From: an uncultured Clostridium sp.
GTDB taxonomy: Bacteria > Bacillota > Clostridia > TANB77 > CAG-508
DNA length: 64,000 bases
Direction: 5' to 3'
NCBI GenBank assembly: GCA_900553985.1
Contig: USFW01000004.1
Location: 1 to 64,000, forward strand
Below are positions 27,541 to 35,311 of this stretch, in pieces (within the stretch, counting starts at the first letter, position 1; each line of letters begins with the position of its first letter). The notes beneath the pieces were generated by a model. The model saw only the letters and a list, made by a program, of their open reading frames with translations, searched no databases and was not told the origin of the DNA. A program made the position numbers and the translations under genes.

Positions 27541-27581
27541 ACAAGTAAAAGTTACCTTTAAAAAGCTCCTCGATAGTTTTT

Positions 27582-28598
27582 CTAAACCATGTTTAATTTT
27601 TTTGTATTTTCTAAATTTTTATTTTCTTCAACTCCTGTTGCAATTACTGTTACAACTATTTCATCTGTTAAAGTATTATCTGTTAAAGTTCCAAAAATAA
27701 TATTTGCATCTTCATTTACCAAATCATTTATTATTTTTAATCCATCACCAATTTCACTTAACTCTAACTCTGAATTTCCTCTAACATTAAAAATAACACC
27801 TTTTGCATTATTTATTTTATTTTCTGTTAATGGATTTTCTATTGCTTGTTTAACAGCATCTATCATTCTACCTTCTCCTGCTGCCTTTCCTATTCCCATA
27901 TATGCCATTCCTCTGTATCCTAGTATTGTTCTAATGTCTGCAAAATCAACATTAACATCTCCTATTGTTGTAATTAAATCTGTTATACTTTTTATCCCTT
28001 GTTCTAGTACAGTATCTGCTTGTTTAAATGCATTATTTATTGTTATTTTTTTGTCAGATATTGCTAAAAGATTATCATTTAATACTATTATTAAGCTATT
28101 TACATGTTGTTTTAATTTTTCAATTCCTCTTCTAGCTTTTGCAGCTCTTGCATTTCCTTCAAAAGCAAATGGTTTTGTTACTATTCCTATTGTTTCAATT
28201 CCCATTTCTTGAGCAATTTCTGCTACAACTGGAGCAGCTCCAGTTCCTGTTCCTCCTCCCATTCCAGCTGTTATAAATAATAAATCTGTTCCTTTTAAAA
28301 TATTTCTTATTTCTTCTTTACTTTCTATTGCAGATTTTTCTCCTATTTCTGGATTTGCTCCTGCACCAAGTCCTTTTGTTGTTTCTTTCCCTATTTGCAA
28401 TACATTTCTTGCATTTATTTTATTTAAAACTCCCATTTCTGTATTTAGGTAATAAAATTCAACATTTTTTAAATTATCTTCTATCATTTGTTTTACAGCA
28501 TTGTTTCCTCCGCCTCCAACACCTATTACTTTTATCCTTGGTATTCCTCCAATTACTCTTTGAGCTCCTATTTCATCATCTAATTCAGGTTTTATCAT
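27582..28598 (-). CDS. ftsZ: Cell division GTPase FtsZ (short C-terminus)
   Basis: A tubulin-like GTPase that forms the division ring; 338 residues. The core is fully conserved: KVIGVGGGGNNAVKQMIED, the tubulin signature AGMGGGTGTGAAPVVAE, KPFAFEGNARAAKARRGI, and the T7-loop region SITDLITTIGDVNVDFAD. The protein ends about 15 residues after the last core strand (VVTVIATGVEENKNLENTKK), so it lacks the usual long linker and the conserved C-terminal peptide that binds FtsA, SepF or ZapA. It is outside a dcw cluster. Either a divergent second FtsZ or a lineage with a shortened tail. Confidence 0.93.
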   Translation of the reverse strand: MIKPELDDEIGAQRVIGGIPRIKVIGVGGGGNNAVKQMIEDNLKNVEFYYLNTEMGVLNKINARNVLQIGKETTKGLGAGANPEIGEKSAIESKEEIRNILKGTDLLFITAGMGGGTGTGAAPVVAEIAQEMGIETIGIVTKPFAFEGNARAAKARRGIEKLKQHVNSLIIVLNDNLLAISDKKITINNAFKQADTVLEQGIKSITDLITTIGDVNVDFADIRTILGYRGMAYMGIGKAAGEGRMIDAVKQAIENPLTENKINNAKGVIFNVRGNSELELSEIGDGLKIINDLVNEDANIIFGTLTDNTLTDEIVVTVIATGVEENKNLENTKKLNMV

Positions 28599-28764
28599 GT
28601 TTTTACCTCCTACTTTTGTACATCTATCATATTATATCGATTTTTATGTTTTAGTCAAGAGGTTTATTTCTGAATTTATTGATTTAATTCTTGATTAATA
28701 CAAATTAGCCTTATATTTCTTTTTATTTATTAGAATATATTTTTTATTTATATCATTTTCTTGC

Positions 28765-29130
28765 TTAAAATGCTTGTTTTATATGATTTACTTTATTGTT
28801 ATTTCTATATAAATATACTTCTATTATGTCTAATCTTATTGCTATATTTTTTATTTCGTTTTTATAAATATAATATCTTGCACTTTGATATATATGCTTT
28901 TGTTTAATTCTGTCTACTGCTTCAGCTGGTTCTCCATATTCTAAGCTTGTCCTAGATTTTACTTCGATAAATACAATTTCTTCTTTTTCTATATCGATGG
29001 CAATTATATCAATTTCTCCTTGCCTACATCTAAAATTTCTTTCTATAATTTTATATTCTTTGTGACTTAAATAATCACAAGCAATGTCTTCTCCTAATTT
29101 TCCTATTTCTTTCTTTTTCAATTTTTGCAT
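28765..29130 (-). CDS. yraN: YraN-family (UPF0102) nuclease-like protein
   Basis: 121 residues. The order GKLGEDIACDYLSHKEYKII, NFRCRQGEIDIIA, then IVFIEVKSRTSLEYGEP is that of YraN, a Holliday-junction-resolvase-like fold with PD-(D/E)XK residues (E in GE, D in EIDII, ExK in IEVKSR). The function is unproven. It overlaps dprA by 13 bp, a common gene order (comM-dprA-yraN), so it is translated from the same operon even though the upstream genes are frame-broken. Confidence 0.9.
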   Translation of the reverse strand: MQKLKKKEIGKLGEDIACDYLSHKEYKIIERNFRCRQGEIDIIAIDIEKEEIVFIEVKSRTSLEYGEPAEAVDRIKQKHIYQSARYYIYKNEIKNIAIRLDIIEVYLYRNNNKVNHIKQAF

Positions 29131-30102
29131 ATATATCCTCCTTCAACTTTTTCTATATATTCTTCTATTTCTAGCATGAATAAGATATTATAAATTTCAT
29201 TGATTCGTTTATTTGTTTTTAATACTAGTTCTTCAATTGTAATTGGGTTTTCATTAATAAATTTGTATAATTCTTCATACTCTTTATTATTACAAATTTT
29301 CTTTGTTCCTAAATTTTCTGTTTCATTATTTTTATTTTCTAAATTATATTGTCCTTTGCTTATTTTTCTCGAGTTTTCTTTTATATTTGATTTTTTCTTA
29401 TTTTCTATATCACTTTTTTGTATTTCACTTTCTTTTATTTTCTTATATTTCATTTCACTAAATTCTGAAATTATCTCTTTTACACTAGTAACTAATATTG
29501 CACCTTCTCTTATTAATCTATTTGTCCCTACTCCATTTTTATCATCTATTTCATGAGGTAATACAAATACTTTTCTTTCCTGCTCTTTTGCTAATCTAGC
29601 AGTTACACTTGTTCCACTTCTATGCATTGCTTCTATTATTAATATTCCTTTTGATAATCCACTAACAATCCTATTTCTTTCTAAAAAGTTTTTAGATTTT
29701 GCTTTTTCTTCTGGTGGATATTCACTTAATATTAAACCTTTTTTACTTATAATTTCATGATAAAGTGGTATATTCTCTGCTGGAAAAATATTATTAAATC
29801 CATTTCCTAATACTGCAATTGTATATCCATTACTTTCTAAAGTTGATTTATGTGCTATTGTATCAATTCCGTATTGCCATTCCACTTACTATGGTTATTC
29901 CTTGCAAACTTAGTTCTTGTGCAAATTTTCTGGCTAATATTTTACCATTTTGACTTGCATTTCTTGAACCTATAATTGCAATAATATTAGTTTTTAGTAA
30001 TTCTAAATTTCCTTGATAGTATAATTGCTTTGGTGGGTTCTTTATTTTTCTTAATTGTTCTGGGTACTCTTCGTCATTATATTTAAGTATGTTGATAGTA
30101 TC
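29118..30102 (-). pseudogene. dprA: DNA-processing protein DprA, split by a +1 frameshift
   Basis: DprA loads RecA on incoming DNA during transformation. The N-terminal part (from about 30096) reads INILKYNDEEYPEQLRKI and IIAIIGSRNASQNGKILARK, ending SGMAI, then an in-frame CGG (29871-29869), AAT, TGA. Skipping the C gives GGA and restores SGMAIGIDTIAHK, continuing through AVLGNGFNNIFPAENIPLY and FLERNRIVSGLSKGILIIEA to 29118. About 325 residues would result. No ATG, GTG or TTG is in frame: a good AAAGGAG (30110-30104) sits seven bases before ATC (30096-30094). Position 30102 is only the edge of the open region. It may be a pseudogene, a programmed frameshift or an assembly error. The C-terminus carries a winged-helix-like domain. 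Confidence 0.8.
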
Positions 30103-30117
30103 ACTCCTTTTTATTCC

Positions 30118-31664
30118 TTATTCATTCCAGTATTTTCTATCTAAGCTTCGATATTGTATTGCTTCTGCTAAATGCTTTTGGGATATTTCAGTTTGTGCTT
30201 CTAAATCTGCTATTGTTCTTGCTACTTTCAATATTCTTCCATATGCTCTTGGACTTAACCCTAATTTTTTAAATGCTTTTTCTAAAATTATTTTAGAAGC
30301 ATTATTTAACTTGCAAAACTTTTCTATGAGTTTCGGTGTTAATTCTGCATTTGAATGAATATTATATTCTTTATATCTTTTTATCTGTATATTTCTAGCT
30401 CTATTAACTCTATTCTTTATTTCTTTTGAATTTTCTACTTTCTTATCGCCTTGTAATTTGCTAAACCTTATTCCTGATACTTCTATGTGAATATCTATTC
30501 TATCTAATAATGGTCCACTTATTTTGTTTATATATTTTCGAATCTGTTCTGGTTTGCACTTGCATGCTTTTTCTTTTGAGCCGAAATATCCACATGGGCA
30601 TGGGTTCATACTTGCTATAAACATAAAATTACACGGATATGTTATTGTCGAATTTAATCTGCTTATAGTTATTTTTCTATCTTCTAACGGTCCTCTTAAG
30701 ACTTCTAATGAATTTCTATTAAATTCTGGTAACTCATCTAAGAATAAAACTCCATTATGTGCTAGGCTTATTTCTCCTGGCTTGGGATTTTTTCCTCCTC
30801 CAACTAAAGATACTGTTGTTACCGTATGATGTGGACTTCTAAATGGTCTATTAGATATTAACGGTGTTTCTTTAGAAGTTAGTCCAACTATACTATATAT
30901 TTTTGTAACTTCTAAAACTTCATCTATTGTCATATCTGGTAATATTGTTGGAATTCTTCTTGCTAACATTGTTTTTCCTGTACCGTGGACTTCCTATTAG
31001 AATACAATTATGTCCTCCTGCTGCAGAAATTTCTAATGCTCTTTTTACATTTTCTTGGCCTTTTACTTCTGAAAAATCAATATTGTATTTTGGTTCAATG
31101 ATTTTGTAGTTATATATTTTTTCCTCTTTTGAATTTATCTTATTTTCTTCTAAGATTTCTATGACTTCTTGTAGATTTTTAACTGGTAATATATTTATTC
31201 CTTCTATTATTTTTGCTTCTTCAAGGTTTTTTTCTGATAAAATTATATTTTTTATTCCTATTTTCTTAGCTTCTATACATATTGGTAATATTCCATTTAC
31301 TTTTTCTATTGTTCCGTCTAATGATAGTTCTCCTATGAATATTGTTTCTTCTAAAAATTTAGTGATATTTTTGTTTTTTATGTCTCCTAGTGCTATGATA
31401 ATTCCTGTGGCTATTGCTAAGTCAAAGTTTGAGCCTTGCTTTTTTGTGTTTGCTGGTGCCAAATTTACTACTATTTTTCTACTTAGTAAGTCTATTTTTG
31501 AATTTTTTATCGCTGTTTTTACTCTTTCTTTTGATTCTTTTACGCTTGTGTCTGGTAATCCGGACTATTTCGAAGCTTGGCATTCCTTTCGATATGTCTA
31601 CTTGTATTGAAATTAAGTAGCCATCTAGCCCTCGTAGTCCTATGCTATATGTTTTTGCTAACAT
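30118..31664 (-). pseudogene. comM: ComM/YifB Mg-chelatase-like AAA+ protein with two +1 frameshifts
   Basis: ComM is an AAA+ helicase promoting branch migration in transformation. Three frames together give a full-length (about 510 aa) protein. The N-terminus MLAKTYSIGLRGLDGYLISI runs to SFEIV, then GTC CGG (CGG at 31562-31560); skipping the C restores GLPDTSVKESKERVK. The second part contains VNLAPANTKKQGSNFDLAIA and ends at ILIGSP, then CCA CGG (30985-30983); skipping the C restores the Walker A GSPGTGKTMLARRIPTI. The third part has GVLFLDELPEFNRNSLEVLR (Walker B), CPCGYFGSKEKACKC (zinc loop) and LSPRAYGRILKVARTIADLE. Both breaks have the same form as the one in dprA. Confidence 0.85.
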
Positions 31665-31953
31665 TTTTTCCTTTCTACTTATATTTCATATTAATTTAAC
31701 TTGAATACTTTTTTATTGATTTAAACTTTATTATTTTTTTGATTTTAAAATATAAGATTTAAATTTTTATGATAATTAAAATGTTGTAAATACAGTTTCT
31801 TTATTATTTTATAATTCTAAAGTTTGAAATTAAATAAGTTAATTTTAAATTTTATGTATATAGTATATAGTTTTTTACAATTTTTGTCAATGTTTTTTCT
31901 TGTTTTAGTAATATTTCTAAATTTTATTATATCTTCTAAAATTATACATTTTA
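31665..31953. other. Intergenic region upstream of comM
   Basis: AT-rich non-coding sequence with the comM ribosome binding site (GAAAGG). With the adjoining inverted repeat it makes a 369-bp gap between comM and the mazG-like gene. No gene was seen. Confidence 0.4.
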
Positions 31954-32019
31954 AAACTTTAACTTTTTAAATTAAAATCTAGAAACAATATCTATATTTA
32001 ATTTAAAAAGTTAAAGTTT
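31954..32019. repeat. Perfect 23-bp inverted repeat
   Basis: 31954-31976 and 31997-32019 are exact reverse complements around a 20-bp loop. It lies 15 bp beyond the mazG-like stop codon and may act as its terminator, although the stem is almost all A-T. Confidence 0.85.
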
Positions 32020-32033
32020 AAATTTGTTATTTT

Positions 32034-32348
32034 TTATAGTTTATTATATTTAGTACTTACTCCCTTTGCTTTTTCAATAGGATACTTTTTTTCTGATATT
32101 TTCATTTTTTCTAAAATAATTTTCTTAGGATCCACATTTATTTGATGACATAACAATATGCAATAATTCATAACATCGGCTATTTCATATTTTACTTCTT
32201 CTTTATCATATTGGTTATTCCATTGAAAACATTCTAATAATTCTCCTGCTTCTATTGATATTGATTTTGCTAAATTTTCTGGTGTATTAAATTGTAGCCA
32301 ATCTCTCTCTTTTGCAAAATTCACTATTTTTTCTTCTAATTCCTTCAT
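32034..32348 (-). CDS. MazG-like nucleotide pyrophosphohydrolase
   Basis: A small all-alpha NTP pyrophosphohydrolase of 104 residues. The metal-binding pattern is visible: SISIEAGELLECFQW (E-x-x-E type) and EIADVMNYCILL (E-x-x-D), 20-30 residues apart as in MazG/iMazG. The sequence DWLQFNTPENLAKS at the start is typical of the subgroup found near restriction and other defence genes. Likely role: hydrolysis of (d)NTPs to monophosphates. It is 80 bp downstream of a GIY-YIG/DUF2075 gene on the same strand, so co-transcription is likely. Confidence 0.88.
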   Translation of the reverse strand: MKELEEKIVNFAKERDWLQFNTPENLAKSISIEAGELLECFQWNNQYDKEEVKYEIADVMNYCILLCHQINVDPKKIILEKMKISEKKYPIEKAKGVSTKYNKL

Positions 32349-32428
32349 ATTAATTCACATTATAAAAATATATTTTATTTATATAACTTTTATAAATATA
32401 CTTCTATAGCCTTTCTATTTTTATACTA

Positions 32429-34204
32429 TTATTTACTAATACATTTTTTTAATTGTTTCCTTAATTCATCATCATATGCATATATATATAATCCATTTAT
32501 TCCTCTTGTCATTAAAATTCTTAATTCATGCCTTAGTAATTCTTTTCCAAACTTTCTTAAAGTTCCATCTGATAAAGTTCTGTTTCTAGTTGCTTTTGTA
32601 TTGTAACTTTTATCTGGATTAAATGTTATTTGTCCATTTCTATATTGTACCGATGGTCCAAGTATTACTCCTGAATAGTTCAAATCAAATCCTTGAATTG
32701 TATATGTGGAACCAATTTCATTAATTGTATGTTTTTGTTCTGCCCATGCAAGTTTCGCTATTTTTGCTTTTTCATCTTTATTTAAATCTTGCTCTAATTC
32801 ATAATTCCATGGCTTATGCCAGTTACCTATTTTCACTTCCCAATATTTACCTGGGCACTTTTTATGATTTTTTGCAACATATTTCCAATCATATGTTGCA
32901 ATTATCCTTGACAGTCTTTCTTTACCTCTTAAAGCTTTTGATTTAATTTTCTTTTCTAATTCTGCTGGAGTATCAAAGATTTTTATATCATATCCACCTA
33001 AATCTTTTGGTATTTCTTTTATTTTTCTATCTTTTGTAAATGAATCTATCCAATCTATAGTTTCTTTACTAGCATGAATTCTAAGTTGATTTTCAAGTTT
33101 AATATAATTATCATTTTTAATTGCCTTATTTCTTAATTTATTTAACTGTTTGTTTTCCCAATATTGTTCAGTTGTTAAAATTTGATTTTCATCGAACATT
33201 ATAATTACTACTTTAGCTCTATTTATAATATCTTCTAATTGATTTTTACCCTTATATGCTTGTTTTCCTTGTGTCCATAATAAATGGGCTTCATCAACAA
33301 AAACAACATCTGCTGGGTTGTCACTTGAATGAGTGTTTATAAAATGTGTAGGTCTATCTACTACTTTTCCATATTTATCAATTATTCCTAATTTGCTAAA
33401 AATTTGTTTATATACTGTAATTTGTTCTTTATGATTTACTAATAATCGATATTTTGCACTTCCATAGCTTTTTTTATCTATATTATTATTTTGCACTTCT
33501 TCATATCTGCAAAATAATTCATAAAATGTACTACTAGTTAATACTGTTTTTCCTGTTCCTGCTTCTCCTTCTACAAAAATTAATTGTTTTTTCTTATTAT
33601 TTTTTAAAGCATTTTCTACTTTCTCTATAATTTCTTCTTTTGCTTCTTTTTGTTCATCTGTAAGCTTATGTAATGGTGAAGCCTTAAAAATAGTAGTATC
33701 TTTAATAAAACTTTCTGACGGAAACAAATCTTTATTTTTTTCTCTCAATCTTCTCCATATATTGGCAAATATCTTCTCCATTTCTTCAGATTTATAATAT
33801 TTGTTTTGACGATTTGTTTTTTCATTGTATACTCTTTTTACATTTTCAACACTTGTTAAATAATGAATCAGTTTAGTTTCTATATCCATTGTCATAGATT
33901 TACTAAAATATTCATGTCCTATTATATATAGGTCTGCATTCTTATTTAATAAATTATTTTGCCATTTTTTTTTGTAATTCATTTTTCTATAATGTTGTTT
34001 TGTTCTATTATATATATTATTTGATTCACCAACATATGCTTCATATTTGTCTTTGTTTTTCCAATTATGTATATATACTGTAGGATATGCCATTATAATA
34101 TCTTTTCTTTTTTCATCTTTTGAATTTGATATTTGTTTTTTTAATAATTGTAATGGTTCTTCGTTGTCCTTTATTTTTTCTATAATTGGATCTGATATTT
34201 TCAT
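32429..34204 (-). CDS. GIY-YIG nuclease fused to DUF2075 (Schlafen-group-3-like) helicase/ATPase
   Basis: 591 residues. A GIY-YIG domain occupies about 38-120 (TVYIHNWKNKDKYEAYVGES, then NIYNRTKQHYRK), with the usual Tyr/Gly pair and Arg. DUF2075 follows from about 190: Walker A VEGEAGTGKTVLTSS, Walker B VVFVDEAHLLW, a sensor region KVVIIMFDENQIL, and helicase-like motifs TYTIQGFDLNYSGVILGPSV and LMTRGINGLYIYAYDD near the end. Nuclease plus superfamily-1-like ATPase suggests nucleic-acid cleavage coupled to translocation, often a defence function. Flanked by mazG and by a surface protein, with a second DUF2075 protein 1 kb away. Confidence 0.85.
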   Translation of the reverse strand: MKISDPIIEKIKDNEEPLQLLKKQISNSKDEKRKDIIMAYPTVYIHNWKNKDKYEAYVGESNNIYNRTKQHYRKMNYKKKWQNNLLNKNADLYIIGHEYFSKSMTMDIETKLIHYLTSVENVKRVYNEKTNRQNKYYKSEEMEKIFANIWRRLREKNKDLFPSESFIKDTTIFKASPLHKLTDEQKEAKEEIIEKVENALKNNKKKQLIFVEGEAGTGKTVLTSSTFYELFCRYEEVQNNNIDKKSYGSAKYRLLVNHKEQITVYKQIFSKLGIIDKYGKVVDRPTHFINTHSSDNPADVVFVDEAHLLWTQGKQAYKGKNQLEDIINRAKVVIIMFDENQILTTEQYWENKQLNKLRNKAIKNDNYIKLENQLRIHASKETIDWIDSFTKDRKIKEIPKDLGGYDIKIFDTPAELEKKIKSKALRGKERLSRIIATYDWKYVAKNHKKCPGKYWEVKIGNWHKPWNYELEQDLNKDEKAKIAKLAWAEQKHTINEIGSTYTIQGFDLNYSGVILGPSVQYRNGQITFNPDKSYNTKATRNRTLSDGTLRKFGKELLRHELRILMTRGINGLYIYAYDDELRKQLKKCISK

Positions 34205-34317
34205 TTTTTATTCCTCTTTTTAGCTATTTTACTCTAATAATTATATTTTATCTTTTTTGTTTATATTTTTTATTATTTTATCATAAAAAATTTTTCTTGA
34301 CAATTATATCACTTTCA

Positions 34318-35064
34318 TTAACTTACTTTTGAATTTCTATATTTTTTATATCCCCAATAAGTTCCTCCTCCTAATAATACTAATATTATAATTCCTGATA
34401 AAAAACTCGAATCTTTTTTTATTTCTGTTGTTGTATTATTAATATTGTTGTTATTTTTAATCATTGTTGATGTATTGGACATAGAATTATTTTTTGCTAT
34501 ATTATTATTCTCTAACTTTGGTTCTTCTCTTACATTTATCTTTATTGTGTCTATTTTTCCATTAGAACTAGTTGCTGTTATTTCAACTTTCCCTGCTTTT
34601 TTAGCTATAATTTCTCCTGTAGAACTAATAGTAGCAATATTTTCGTCATTTGACTTCCATTTTACATTCTTATCTGTTACATTTTCTGGTGTTATTGTAA
34701 CTGTTAGTTTTTTACTTTCTCCTTCTTTTATACTTATTTCATTTTCGTTTATTTTAATATTTGTTGCTACTATTGTAGTTGGTGTTTTAGGTTTTTGTTT
34801 ACTATTTGATGATGAAGAACTTGATGTACTACTTTTACTTGATTGTGAACTAGGTGAATATGGGCAAACTCCATTAGTATGTAAATGAGCAGGATGCCCT
34901 CCACAGTGATAATGATAACTTCCTAATCCACTCTTATTTTGGTTGTCCTTGTGTCCACCTCTTGAGTCTGTTCTTCCTGAATGACCATATACATTAACTC
35001 CTATTAGTATTATGCTTAAAGCAATTAATAAAATTGATATTATTTTTACTTTATTTTTTTTCAT
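34318..35064 (-). CDS. Secreted YHYH-domain protein with bacterial Ig-like domain
   Basis: 248 residues. Signal peptide/membrane segment at 7-27. The YHYH motif region follows (GHSGRTDSRGGHKDNQNKSG, then LGSYHYHCGGHPAHLHTNGV), a short secreted domain with conserved His/Cys of unknown function. After a serine-rich linker comes a Big_2 domain at about 95-180 (TVTITPENVTDKNVKWKSND, then ATISSTGEIIAKKAGKVEIT). A C-terminal transmembrane helix (LSGIIILVLLGGGTYWGYKK) with a basic tail anchors it. Likely cell-surface. Its place between two DUF2075 genes may be coincidental. Confidence 0.85.
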   Translation of the reverse strand: MKKNKVKIISILLIALSIILIGVNVYGHSGRTDSRGGHKDNQNKSGLGSYHYHCGGHPAHLHTNGVCPYSPSSQSSKSSTSSSSSSNSKQKPKTPTTIVATNIKINENEISIKEGESKKLTVTITPENVTDKNVKWKSNDENIATISSTGEIIAKKAGKVEITATSSNGKIDTIKINVREEPKLENNNIAKNNSMSNTSTMIKNNNNINNTTTEIKKDSSFLSGIIILVLLGGGTYWGYKKYRNSKVS

Positions 35065-35202
35065 ATATATCCCCCCTTTTTATATAATACCAATTATTTA
35101 CCAAAAAATTTGTCGAATGTTGTAAAAAAATATAGAATTCAACAAAAATAGAGGGGGAATCTTTTGTTTTATTATTATTATTACATATTATATTCTGCTA
35201 TT

Positions 35203-35240
35203 AAAAAACAGTCAATTGTGTTATCATTGACTGTTTTTTT
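35203..35240. terminator. Bidirectional terminator between YHYH and DUF2075 genes
   Basis: A 14-bp stem with AAAAAACAGTCAAT on one side and ATTGACTGTTTTTT on the other. It closes the DUF2075 transcript before the YHYH gene. Confidence 0.88.
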
Positions 35241-35311
35241 ATTCCCCAAAAATTTAAAGTATTTAAAAAATATTACAATTATAATGTTTGTAACTATGAG
35301 TAATTATTTAA

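Noticed and set aside
27541..27600. A frameshift hiding a conserved FtsZ tail
   Set aside because: The +1 frame after the A7 run reads GLEKLSRSFLK, which only vaguely recalls a C-terminal peptide and then runs into a cysteine-containing non-family sequence. Not convincing; the short tail is reported as seen.
29118..31664. CGG as an unassigned codon in this genome
   Set aside because: In-frame CGG occurs without a frame break in the PIN gene (395-397), the 53-aa gene (38349-38351) and possibly the gene at 37772 (38080-38078), so the codon is decoded, presumably as Arg. Rarity, not absence, is the supportable statement.
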